From: Pseudomonas sp. Irchel s3b2
GTDB taxonomy: Bacteria; Pseudomonadota; Gammaproteobacteria; Pseudomonadales; Pseudomonadaceae
Assembly: GCF_900187445.1 (NCBI RefSeq)
Contig: NZ_FYEB01000005.1
Span: forward strand, 1 to 64,000
DNA: 64,000 bases
Direction of reading: 5' to 3'
Shown here: positions 53,901 to 60,650 of the stretch, in pieces
How positions within the stretch are numbered: the stretch's first letter is position 1
Layout: the number at the start of each line of letters is the position of its first letter
Translations under genes and position numbers: made by a program
Notes under the pieces: model-generated
What the model was told of the DNA's origin: nothing
The model's input: only the letters and a program-made list of their open reading frames with translations
Database searches by the model: none

Positions 53901-55213
53901 GCGTCGATATCGGTCTGGACCGATTGATGGCGGCCAAAGGTAGCCATACCACAGGACGCGCCATCGATTACTCATCCACTGGCCTGAGCTTTGATCCCTA
54001 CCACCCGACCTTCATCGAAGATCCATACCCCATTCTTCATCAGATCCGCAAGCACGACCCCATCCACCGCGATGCACGGGGGCACTGGTGGCTGACCCGG
54101 TTCGAGGACGTCTCCGCCGCCTTGCGCGACAAGCGCTTCTCCGCTGATTCGCGCAATGCCATCGGGGTAGAACTTGCACAAACACAACTATCACTGCTCG
54201 GTGCCTGGTATCAACGCCAGGAAGACATGCCCCTGACGCGTCTGTTCAACGAGTTCATGCTCTTCATCGATCCACCACGGCAACAATTGTTGCGGCAGGT
54301 CTTCGGCCCACTTTTCACTCGCGAAGCGATGCAGGGTTGGGAACGCTATATCAGTGATTGTGCCGAAGAGCACATTGCCGACATGTGTCTGCGCTCCACG
54401 CCCGATCTGGTCCGCGATCTTGCGCTTCCCCTTCCGGTAAAAATAATGGCAGAGGTTCTCGGATTTCCTCGTGGGGATGCCAGCTTGCTGGTGCCTTGGG
54501 CACGCGATCTCGCCCTGGTATTTGATCCGCTGATTTCCAATGAAGTAGTGCAACGGGCCAATCACAGTGCCGACAGTTTCGCAACCTACCTGCGCGAACA
54601 TTTGGGCAGGCAGGTCAATGGAACCGCCAAGCAAGTCTGTAAACTGGACTTGAATGCGGCGCTGGGCAATGGCATCACCATGGATGAGCTCATCTCCCAC
54701 TACGCGCTCATTTTCACCGCTGGCTTCGAAACGTCAATGAGCATGCTCGGTAACAGTGCGTTGGCGTTGCTACGCAACCCTGACCAAAGCGACAGATTGC
54801 GTCAACATCCGGAGCTGGCGAAGGTCGCCGTCGAGGAGTTTTTACGCTTTGACGGCGCAGCCCGCAGTACGCTTCGCTATGCCCTGGAGGATATTGAAAT
54901 CGGTGGACAACACATCAAACGGGGTGACACGGTAATCATTTCGTTCGCGGCGGCCAATCGTGATCCCGCGATGTTTCCTGACCCTGACCGCCTGGACCTG
55001 GGTCGAGGCGTCAAGCAGCACCTCGCTTTCTCCCACGGTGCGCATTATTGCTTGGGCGCTGAATTGGCCAGGCTCGAACTTGAGCATGTGATGCCGGCTC
55101 TTGCTCGCCGGGACATTACGCTGGTACCTAACGGCCTGGCTTGGCGACAAAGCATTATATTCCGCAACCTCGAGCGCATGAGAATCACGATCAGAAACAT
55201 TGAGGTCAACTAA
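50936..55213 (+). CDS. Fatty acyl-AMP ligase / ACP / thioesterase / cytochrome P450 fusion
   Basis: A 1425-residue four-domain enzyme. Residues 1-575 are an adenylate-forming fatty acyl-AMP ligase: YTSGSTSRPKG at 172-182, SWTPFYHDLGLMGG, YGLAEAV and RGRNYYPQDLE. Residues 605-675 are an acyl carrier with Ser638 in LGLDSL. Residues 720-985 are an alpha/beta thioesterase with Ser794 (GHSFGG), Asp821 and His964 (PGDHF). Residues 1010-1420 are a P450 with AGFET (1262-1266), ExxR at 1301-1304 and heme Cys1372 in FSHGAHYCLG. It should load a free fatty acid onto its own ACP, oxidise it and hydrolyse it off. No ferredoxin gene lies nearby. GGAGG is six bases before the ATG. Confidence 0.93.
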   Translation: MDKAHSTLDVCLRERAGLTPDKQVHVFLDDTNQSEVGVSYAELDRRARVIAQSLDQFGQETRVLLLFWPGLDFIAALHGTLYAGASAIPAYPPEPSRIERTLARLMTIVADAAPAVVLTSSTILELAKPMLAFAPQLAQLPWLAVDKLCQDETSPAFKEPGLTPRHPAIIQYTSGSTSRPKGVILSHGNIIANMRMIQAEMEAQAEQGPDRIVVSWTPFYHDLGLMGGVLLPVIMGGRSVLMSPLDFMRRPAVWLSTISRYRATDTFVPNFALDIAVRKIVGADRYALNLSSLRTCIVGAEPVRHASVERFLHAFGKQGLSRNCMVPAYGLAEAVVAVAAGPASETPRTLFIDGEALKHNRFTPVQSSHPQALPFTSSGRPLQDVQVSIVHPDSRQLAQAGEIGEIWVRGPHVAVGYWNKPADTEATFAATLDQDPDRAWLKTGDLGCLEANHLYVTGRIKDLIILRGRNYYPQDLELAIEQSHARIRPGAVIAFAGERDTQQRLTIIAEVDARHLLDETGRQQTFASVLDAIRYALSAHYQLQAQDIVLIKAGSIDKTSSGKLARQACHKHYLKQQLEVEQAWELSPVAVGEALTLPGNDTDSRVTLIDHIAKEIARLTGGGQPSADTRLDDLGLDSLVAMDLTGYLERSLGITIPITTLVGTTTLDELAVRLIKQYEVLGNEAAAPHPGTPTLHSAAKAVQLGHARTSCAFALRDLSSASPLFCIGGLGGTASYLVDLCTALDSTRPFIAFQAPGTNGAESPLGSVEEMARRYIDEIRAIQPIGPYTIAGHSFGGLVAFEIAQQLAELGERVDPLLLLDSSAAQYEGSPSDDDELMALFELRNSYRRVSGVSDEPHVFASLTSLDPNQQRQLLTQELEAQTGLLNGSAIAHVLRTYRAGYAAMEQYRPRPYPGPVILFRATDGFPASVMHPARRVRFRFGTDALGWNQWCPALRVIDVPGDHFSMVTRPHVQALAAAITQQTRADIRVDIGLDRLMAAKGSHTTGRAIDYSSTGLSFDPYHPTFIEDPYPILHQIRKHDPIHRDARGHWWLTRFEDVSAALRDKRFSADSRNAIGVELAQTQLSLLGAWYQRQEDMPLTRLFNEFMLFIDPPRQQLLRQVFGPLFTREAMQGWERYISDCAEEHIADMCLRSTPDLVRDLALPLPVKIMAEVLGFPRGDASLLVPWARDLALVFDPLISNEVVQRANHSADSFATYLREHLGRQVNGTAKQVCKLDLNAALGNGITMDELISHYALIFTAGFETSMSMLGNSALALLRNPDQSDRLRQHPELAKVAVEEFLRFDGAARSTLRYALEDIEIGGQHIKRGDTVIISFAAANRDPAMFPDPDRLDLGRGVKQHLAFSHGAHYCLGAELARLELEHVMPALARRDITLVPNGLAWRQSIIFRNLERMRITIRNIEVN

Positions 55214-55356
55214 ATTGAATGTTCCGCTCCCCATATTAAAATGGGCGCACCCTGACGTTGTTAATGCAATATCAACTAATACCTTTCGAGGCGGCTCCAG
55301 CTGTAATTCGATATACCCTTTCTGCGAATGAGAGTCAGAAGGAAATCGGGACAAAG

Positions 55357-55433
55357 AAATCGGGCAGACCACGTTTAAATTGAAAGAGCACTGCCTCCCA
55401 TCCTTAGAAAAAACGTGGTCTGCCCCCGATTTT
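55357..55433. repeat. MITE-like inverted repeat
   Basis: Left arm AAATCGGGCAGACCACGTTT (55357-55376) and right arm at 55411-55433, its complement with two extra C, separated by 34 bases. The right arm ends three bases before the truncated gene copy starts. Such GGCAGACCACGTTT palindromes resemble those found around REP-associated (Y1) transposases in gammaproteobacteria. Confidence 0.6.
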
Positions 55434-55435
55434 CG

Positions 55436-55583
55436 CCTCAACCTCATGGCCTGCACCAGCCTGCCGGACTACGCCGAGCACGACATCAACGCCGTCACCG
55501 TCACCAACATCGCCCGGATCATGGTCCAGGATGTGAGCGATGTGTTTCGGGTGATTGAGCAGCGGGGGTTTGATACGCCGTAA
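55436..55583 (+). pseudogene. Truncated duplicate of the gene at 49985
   Basis: Begins CCTCAACCTCATGGCCTGCA and follows 50128 onward to the end. By eye there are five substitutions and one 6-base tandem duplication (GTCACC). It keeps the frame to its own TAA (55581-55583), giving LNLMACTSLPDYAEHDINAV and the rest, but lacks the first 47 codons of the intact copy. Confidence 0.85.
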
Positions 55584-55587
55584 AATC

Positions 55588-55633
55588 AAAAAGGTGACAG
55601 ATCTATTTGTTTAAATAGATCTGTCACCTTTTT
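55588..55633. repeat. Perfect 21-bp inverted repeat, possible bidirectional terminator
   Basis: Arms 55588-55608 and 55613-55633 are exact complements (core GGTGACAGATCTATTT) with loop GTTT, with A-run before and T-run after. A partial copy GGTCACCTTTTTTCCG follows at 55637. It can fold as a strong hairpin in either strand and resembles mobile REP/MITE palindromes. Confidence 0.75.
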
Positions 55634-55685
55634 TCCGGTCACCTTTTTTCCGTTTTCCCAGTAAGGAAAACAGCCACGGACACTC

Positions 55686-55994
55686 TCAGACAATCGAGTG
55701 ATTTGCCGCATGTCCCGGTTGTGCGCAGAGATCAATGCCAAGGGCATGGATGACCTTTAGAACCGTATCAAAACGTGGTTTCGCGCCTGGCGCGAAAGCC
55801 TTGTACAGGCTTTCGCGGCCCATTCCGGAATCCTTGGCAATTTGTGTCATGCCACGGGCCTTTACCACGTAGCCAATAGCACGAAGAAATTCTTCGTTGT
55901 CGCCGTCTGCCAGTACCTGAGAGAGGTACTCGCTGATGGCTTCGTCGCTGTCGAGTAGTGCCGCCATGTCGAAGGTAGTCAACGTGTGGCCCAT
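55686..55994 (-). CDS. HigA/HI1420-type addiction module antitoxin (orphan)
   Basis: A 102-residue antitoxin: DMAALLDSDEAISEYLSQVLADGDNEEFLRAIGYVVKARGMTQIAKDSGMGRESLYKAF, where the HTH lies at MTQIAKDSGMGRESLYKAF. It matches the putative addiction module antidote family that pairs with RelE/HigB-like toxins. Start 55994 has GGGAGG seven bases upstream. The toxin gene that should precede it is decayed, so it is an orphan. Confidence 0.85.
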   Translation of the reverse strand: MGHTLTTFDMAALLDSDEAISEYLSQVLADGDNEEFLRAIGYVVKARGMTQIAKDSGMGRESLYKAFAPGAKPRFDTVLKVIHALGIDLCAQPGHAANHSIV

Positions 55995-55996
55995 TT

Positions 55997-56200
55997 TTAA
56001 ACCTCCCTTGCCAATTTTTTCGCCCGTCGGATATCGGTGTTTTGCGAGGACCCGCAGAGGCACTGTATCCATGTGAATACAGACGAGCAGTCAGGCCATT
56101 CTCTGGTCCAGTGTGTTTTTTCCCTGAATCGTGTAGGCAGTATGACGAAACGGTTACTGATGATTCGAGACTTCTCGCAAGCCCTATCTCCAGGGCCCGC
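55997..56200 (-). pseudogene. Decayed HigB/RelE-type toxin
   Basis: Immediately upstream of the antitoxin, with the usual close spacing, the frame ends CLCGSSQNTDIRRAKKLARE plus Val and stop. This matches the conserved toxin C-terminus (CGGDKSSQ-DI-RAKKLA), with three residues (GDK) deleted. Upstream residues cannot be aligned in one frame, and the N-terminus is missing: the isocyanide synthase gene ends at 56214. The 5' limit given is approximate. Confidence 0.55.
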
Positions 56201-56213
56201 AAGACAACACCAA

Positions 56214-57974
56214 TCAGTAAACCTGCACCCGCCACAACTCCCGTGACGACGAAGCCGCCGACATCGGCAACCGCCCATGCAGCGTCCGATAGTTATCAAT
56301 CAACACCAAATCCCCCTCACTCCATTGATGAGCAATCAGACACTCCGGGTCATAAACCAGCGCATTGACCTGTTCGAGCAGCGCCTGTTGAGCTTCCTCA
56401 TCATGGTCCTGCACAGACTGGCTAAGCGTCTGCAGTGTCGAATCAGTGCCCTCTTGATAACGCAGGATAAGTTCGCCGCTGCGGGGGTGGTGATCCACCA
56501 GGCTGTACATGCGCGGTGAGCCACCGAAGTAGGTCATTTTGGTGTAGTAGGTGATGTTCACCGACTGCCATTGTCGAGCGACTTGCTGCCCGACTTTACG
56601 CAGTACGTTTCGGCTGTCGACGACGGTGGTCTGGCCCTCGCCCGGTTGCGGCGCGGTCTTGCAATACAGCATGAATTTGCTGGCGCAGAATTTCGGATTG
56701 CGCTGAACCTGTGCGTCGCTGTCGGGCAGCATGTTCAGGTCCCAGTGCAAAGGCGTTTTCTCCAGCGAGTGCACCACGCCTTGGGGTTTGTCTGCGGGTT
56801 TGACCACGTGCACGGCGCCAAAGGCCCATTCGTACAGCGTGCCGAAGCGTTCGCAGCTGCGCGCAAAACTGTCCTGGTCGTCGAAGCGACAGCCCTTGAG
56901 GCAGACGAAACCAAAGGTTTCCACCAGTGCTTCCAGCAGGCCGGTGGACAGTCGTTCGAAACCCAGCCCCAAGGGGTCTCGCACCACCAGGCCAAAGAGC
57001 GGAAGTTTTTGCAGTTCGTATTCGAAGCCGTTGGCCTGCGGGTTTTCTGTTTGGTGGTAGAGCCACGGCCGCCCTTGCCAAGTGACCAGCACATGGTGGT
57101 CGAGGTCGACTTGGGCGCGGGCGCGAAGGGTTTGGCTGCCATCGAGGTTGCACACCGGCACAGCATGCCAGGGGCTGTCGACACGGGTCAGCCCTTCGGC
57201 CAGGCCGAAGGTGAATTTGGGTCCGGCATTGCTGTATTGATGGACCGACAAGCGAATGTCATCGCCGAAGAAACGGTCCACTGCCGCATTCAATGCCTGT
57301 CCGCGAAACATCATTTGGTAGGCTTTGAAGTTGATTTGCTGCAGGTACTCGTCCTCGCTCTGCCCGTCTTCACGGCACAGACGCAGGTCGTTGTAGAGGT
57401 GGCTGCAGAGATGGTCATGCGCCTGGCTGAGGGATTCATCGTGCCGGCTCTGCTCGATCAACTCCCCAAGGTTTTTCCAGGGCAGACGGGCCTGCTTGAT
57501 CAGGCTGGCGCGAACCGACTCGGCACTTTGAGCCTGGGGGAACAGGTCTTCCATGCTGACCCACTGAATCGTATGGGTGGTGCACAGTTCACGTAAAGCC
57601 CGGTTGTAGGCGACGCGAACATCGTCGGCAACGCCAACGATGTCATTGAACGTCGTTCCGTCACTGAGGATCGAGACCACACAACCCGGTGCGTGCAACG
57701 CGGCGATGGCTTGTCCGAGCTGGTCGAGGCGCTCGATGGCGATTACCTCGCCATAATCCGGCAGCACACCGAATGTCTGGTCGGTGGCGTTTGGCGACTT
57801 GCAGGGAAAACCTGGCAGTACCAGACGCACCGGCAGGCTCTGATCGAAGCAATGCCCCAGGCGTAGCGCGAGATGCGCTCTGCCTTGTGGGTCGAAACAA
57901 TCATCCGTGCCTTTGAGCAGATAACCTGCGAGCAAATCGCTGACGGCAGCGATCCATGCGTCTCTATGTTCCAT
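56214..57974 (-). CDS. Isocyanide synthase / Fe(II) 2-oxoglutarate dioxygenase fusion
   Basis: A 586-residue fusion. Residues 1-280 are a Dit1/PvcA isocyanide synthase (LVLPGFPCKSPN at 51-62, LPDYGEVIAI, PGCVVSILSDGTTFND, SPWHAV at 267-272), which in known members turns Tyr or Trp into the isonitrile using ribulose 5-phosphate carbon. Residues 330-586 are a TauD/PvcB-type dioxygenase with the iron triad HWD (410-412) and His566 plus a late Arg. PvcB-type partners oxidise or decarboxylate the isonitrile acid. The domain order equals pvcA-pvcB in one chain. GGAAG lies eight bases before the ATG. It is last in the operon. Confidence 0.9.
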   Translation of the reverse strand: MEHRDAWIAAVSDLLAGYLLKGTDDCFDPQGRAHLALRLGHCFDQSLPVRLVLPGFPCKSPNATDQTFGVLPDYGEVIAIERLDQLGQAIAALHAPGCVVSILSDGTTFNDIVGVADDVRVAYNRALRELCTTHTIQWVSMEDLFPQAQSAESVRASLIKQARLPWKNLGELIEQSRHDESLSQAHDHLCSHLYNDLRLCREDGQSEDEYLQQINFKAYQMMFRGQALNAAVDRFFGDDIRLSVHQYSNAGPKFTFGLAEGLTRVDSPWHAVPVCNLDGSQTLRARAQVDLDHHVLVTWQGRPWLYHQTENPQANGFEYELQKLPLFGLVVRDPLGLGFERLSTGLLEALVETFGFVCLKGCRFDDQDSFARSCERFGTLYEWAFGAVHVVKPADKPQGVVHSLEKTPLHWDLNMLPDSDAQVQRNPKFCASKFMLYCKTAPQPGEGQTTVVDSRNVLRKVGQQVARQWQSVNITYYTKMTYFGGSPRMYSLVDHHPRSGELILRYQEGTDSTLQTLSQSVQDHDEEAQQALLEQVNALVYDPECLIAHQWSEGDLVLIDNYRTLHGRLPMSAASSSRELWRVQVY

Positions 57975-58001
57975 AGAACAACTTCCTTGAGAGTGTGTGT
58001 A

Positions 58002-58721
58002 TCAATAGGATTTAACGGTGTCGCCCTGCTCGGTGAACGCATGCGCTGTACCGCAGACTTGCTGCAGGATGCGCAACAACCCGGCAGGCTGTTCGCAGCA
58101 GAAGTTCGGGGCCTGGGCCTGTAATGCAGGGGTCAGGCCATAGCCCCAGGTGACCGCTGCCGAGTACATACCTGCAGCACGGGCGGTCTTCAGATCGATC
58201 TCGGTGTCACCGACAAACAAACAGCATTGCGGATCAACCGACAATCGCCGGGCGGCTTCCCATGCCACCTCCGGCTGAGGTTTGAGCGCCCTGCCCGCGC
58301 GATGTCCCAGAATCGTCCCGAAGGTATTCTGTGGAAGCAGCGCATCGACAACTTGCCGGGCCATTTCCTCGGTCTTGTTGGTGACGATTGCCAGCGGCAC
58401 CTGCAATTGGCGACAACCTTCGAGCAAGGCAAGCACACCGTTGAAGGGCCGGGAAAATTGAACAAGGTTGTTTTGATACAGCGCCACATAGCGCTGGTGC
58501 AGCGCGACCGCATCGGCTATGCCGAACTGCGTGGCAAGCTGCTCGATCATCGCCGTGACCCCGCCGCCGATATAACCCTGCACCGTTTGCGCTGTCTGCG
58601 CCGGGCAACCGTGTTCGAGCAACACCTGGTTCAGGCACCAGGTGATGTCAGGCAAGGTGTCGACCAAGGTCCCATCCAAATCGAAGAGTACGGCTTCGAC
58701 CCGCAACCGAGACGTCATCAT
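58002..58721 (-). CDS. HAD phosphatase, phosphoglycolate phosphatase-like
   Basis: A 239-residue HAD hydrolase: VEAVLFDLDGTLVDTLPDI (motif I), VTNKTEEMARQVV (motif II), KPQPEVAWEAARRL and CLFVGDTEIDLKTARAAGM (motifs III and IV). It resembles Gph. It sits between two isocyanide synthase genes and is coupled by ATGA overlap to the first, so it is part of the operon. It may dephosphorylate a sugar-phosphate by-product or intermediate; that is inference. ATG 58721 overlaps the upstream stop. Confidence 0.88.
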   Translation of the reverse strand: MMTSRLRVEAVLFDLDGTLVDTLPDITWCLNQVLLEHGCPAQTAQTVQGYIGGGVTAMIEQLATQFGIADAVALHQRYVALYQNNLVQFSRPFNGVLALLEGCRQLQVPLAIVTNKTEEMARQVVDALLPQNTFGTILGHRAGRALKPQPEVAWEAARRLSVDPQCCLFVGDTEIDLKTARAAGMYSAAVTWGYGLTPALQAQAPNFCCEQPAGLLRILQQVCGTAHAFTEQGDTVKSY

Positions 58722-59713
58722 TGAGCACTGGCGTAGTGACAAGGACGCCCCTTGCGAAACACCAAGCGGTGGTAGCGCTCATCGACATTGCTGCGTTTTT
58801 CGAGGGTGACCACACCCCGCCGCTTGATAGCCACCGAATGCCAGGGCGTACGCCACAGGTCACTGGTTGGCACCAGTCGAATACCGATCTTCGTCGACAC
58901 CGCCAGTTGCGGGTGAATCGACAGGCGCAGGCAATGCGGGTAGCGCGCCTGTAACAGCGCACTCCAGGCCTCACTGCGCTGGATCACCCGCTGCGATGCC
59001 GGCTTGGCGACTTTCTTCACCGCATTAAGGCTCATCCCGGCGAATACTTTGAGCCCCGAGTAATCCTCGGAAAGAAAGCGATGGATGCCGCAGTACATCA
59101 ACATCATGTGCGGATCATCCTTGAAACGCTGCTGCAACAAGACCAATGACTGACCGTGCTCAATCATCATTTCCTCACGCATGGCGTCCAGACAATCAAG
59201 CGGAGGATAGGCATCCCTGAGGTCGAAATGGGCGAACGTACCGGGATAGTGCTGTTCGGCGTAGTCCTGGATAGCGTCGGTGTAGGCCTTAACGTCCGCA
59301 TCGGGAACATGCACCAAGTCAGAGAACACATAGCCATCGGAGCAGATATGAATCAGCGCTCCCGGTGCGTAGATCTCCTGGATCTCATTGCACAGGCGGT
59401 GTAACTCGTCGATTGCGTGATGCTCAGCAAGATCGGGTAGATGGCTGAGGGTTTTCTTGCGGCTGGGCGACTTGCCGGGAAAGGCTGGCAAGACCATTTC
59501 GATCTGGCGACCGTTCTCGATCGCCTGCATGACCTTGGTCAGATGGGGTTCCAGCACCTGCAACGAAAGTTCGTGATCCTGCCCTGGGGCAAGGTTACGA
59601 CGTCGAAACAGGCATTCGAGGATTTGCTGAGCAATGTTCATGTGCGCGTTGTTCTGATGCTCATGCACCAGCTGACCGCACACCTGTTGAGCAACGGTGT
59701 TTGAACCCTGCAT
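58718..59713 (-). CDS. Isocyanide synthase (PvcA/Dit1 family)
   Basis: A 331-residue stand-alone isonitrile synthase. Family motifs: MVLPAFPGKSPSRKKTLSHLPDLAEHHAIDELHRL, IYAPGALIHICSDGYVFSDLVHVPDADVKAYTDAI, LSIHPQ and the closing RTPWHSVAIKRRGVVTLEK. It is probably paralogous to the N-terminal half of the fusion downstream, but the two are clearly diverged. Start 59713 has AAGGA six bases upstream; an in-frame TTG at 59719 is too close to it. It is the first gene of the operon. Confidence 0.9.
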   Translation of the reverse strand: MQGSNTVAQQVCGQLVHEHQNNAHMNIAQQILECLFRRRNLAPGQDHELSLQVLEPHLTKVMQAIENGRQIEMVLPAFPGKSPSRKKTLSHLPDLAEHHAIDELHRLCNEIQEIYAPGALIHICSDGYVFSDLVHVPDADVKAYTDAIQDYAEQHYPGTFAHFDLRDAYPPLDCLDAMREEMMIEHGQSLVLLQQRFKDDPHMMLMYCGIHRFLSEDYSGLKVFAGMSLNAVKKVAKPASQRVIQRSEAWSALLQARYPHCLRLSIHPQLAVSTKIGIRLVPTSDLWRTPWHSVAIKRRGVVTLEKRSNVDERYHRLVFRKGRPCHYASAQ

Positions 59714-59810
59714 AGACAATCCTTTGTGTGGTGAATAACGGCCATTTTTTGGCCGTCAGCAGATATTCCTTACCTGCGGGCGGCTAAATTCCTACAAGTC
59801 GTGAGGGCTG

Positions 59811-60350
59811 TCAATCGTGGCAATCAGGAATATTACGGCCTGCACGAGCCCCTCCGGGTCTGCTGTCGGTGAAGCAACCAATCCTGTCTAGCGCTTTCAC
59901 CATCGGCACACAAGCCAGCTGAAGCCCGGAGGGCGAATGGTAAATAGCAGGTTTGTCACCAACGAAACCGCAGCGCCGGTAAAAGTCAGCGGCGTTCAAC
60001 GTGGCGTCCAGATTGACCTCCCTCAGCCCCAGATCTCGCGCCAGGCATTCAAGGTAGTTCAAAACTCTCAAGCCAATGCCTCGCTGCATAAAGCTCGGGA
60101 GGACAAAGATCGCGCCGATTTCGCTCCTCTCCAGATCAAGCATTCCTGTCGCCACCGGCTCACCCTGGATACAGCCCAGATAAAAGTGTTTATCCATCAG
60201 GTCGCTATACCCGTCCTTGGCTGCTCCTGCCGTCCAGGCCAGCATTTGCTCCGTGGTATAGGCGCCGATGCATTGATGCCGTATCGCTTGAAGGCGAATG
60301 TCGAACGCCGTTTGGGCATCGCTGTGCGTGGCGCGTCTAATCTCGAACAT
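59811..60350 (-). CDS. GNAT family N-acetyltransferase
   Basis: A 179-residue acetyltransferase. The acetyl-CoA motif is AIFVLPSFMQRGIGLRVLNYLECLARDLGLREVNLDATLNAADFYRRCGF, with the QRGIG loop in place of Q/RxxGxG/A. The substrate is unknown. It lies 36 bases after an intrinsic terminator preceded by a short leader ORF, so it is under attenuation control. ATG 60350 is used, with GGAG six bases upstream; the GTG four codons earlier is less likely. Confidence 0.88.
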   Translation of the reverse strand: MFEIRRATHSDAQTAFDIRLQAIRHQCIGAYTTEQMLAWTAGAAKDGYSDLMDKHFYLGCIQGEPVATGMLDLERSEIGAIFVLPSFMQRGIGLRVLNYLECLARDLGLREVNLDATLNAADFYRRCGFVGDKPAIYHSPSGLQLACVPMVKALDRIGCFTDSRPGGARAGRNIPDCHD

Positions 60351-60385
60351 TTCATTCTCCACTAGCCATCGGTAGACGGAGAACT

Positions 60386-60413
60386 AAAAAGCCCCGTCCA
60401 TTTCTGGCGGGGC
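60386..60413 (-). terminator. Attenuator terminator before the GNAT gene
   Basis: On the minus strand: stem GCCCCG / CGGGGC (60408-60413 with 60391-60396) followed by five T. Located between the leader ORF and the GNAT gene. Its 5' arm region (60402-60414) can instead pair with 60455-60466 inside the leader ORF. Confidence 0.8.
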
Positions 60414-60450
60414 CTTGGGTAATTACGTCAAATTCTACGAACGCATGACC

Positions 60451-60513
60451 TCATGGCCCGCCAGAAGCGGTCATGTAGAAGCACATCATGTTCATGCGGC
60501 GTGTGTAGGTCAT
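60451..60513 (-). CDS. Met-rich attenuator leader peptide
   Basis: A 20-codon ORF, MTYTRRMNMMCFYMTASGGP, with five Met codons and a Phe-Tyr pair. Its last codons (60455-60466, GGCCCGCCAGAA on the plus strand) are complementary, with one bulged base, to 60402-60414 in the terminator's 5' part: an antiterminator that competes with termination. A ribosome stalled upstream in the leader would favour read-through. There is no ribosome binding site; the predicted transcription start coincides with the ATG. The design matches the Thr-rich leader at 26205, including the GG before the last residue. Confidence 0.65.
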   Translation of the reverse strand: MTYTRRMNMMCFYMTASGGP

Positions 60514-60519
60514 GGGCTG

Positions 60520-60548
60520 ATAGTGTTTTGGATGATCCGGGTTGTCAA
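60520..60548 (-). promoter_or_regulatory. Sigma70-like promoter of leaderless leader ORF
   Basis: TTGACA (minus strand, 60548-60543), 17-base spacer, CACTAT (60525-60520). The ATG at 60513 begins seven bases after the -10 box, where transcription should start, so the leader would be translated as a leaderless mRNA. Confidence 0.55.
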
Positions 60549-60584
60549 TCGTGGAGTGGAATGATCAGGAACAGTACCCGGATT

Positions 60585-60633
60585 TACGACTGCTTCGCAG
60601 CCGAACGCAGCCTTCGGCAGCTGCTACAGGTTT
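60585..60633. repeat. REP-like sequence
   Basis: ACTGCTTCGCAGCCGAACGC followed by AGCCTTCGGCAGCTGCTACA, a common Pseudomonas REP variant with internal palindromes, just downstream of the cupin regulator gene. Confidence 0.6.
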
Positions 60634-60650
60634 GATATTCGCTATCGATA

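Noticed and set aside
59737-59757. Hairpin ACGGCCA/TGGCCGT considered as a terminator upstream of the isocyanide operon
   Set aside because: No T-run on either 3' side; at most a hairpin in the 5' untranslated region.
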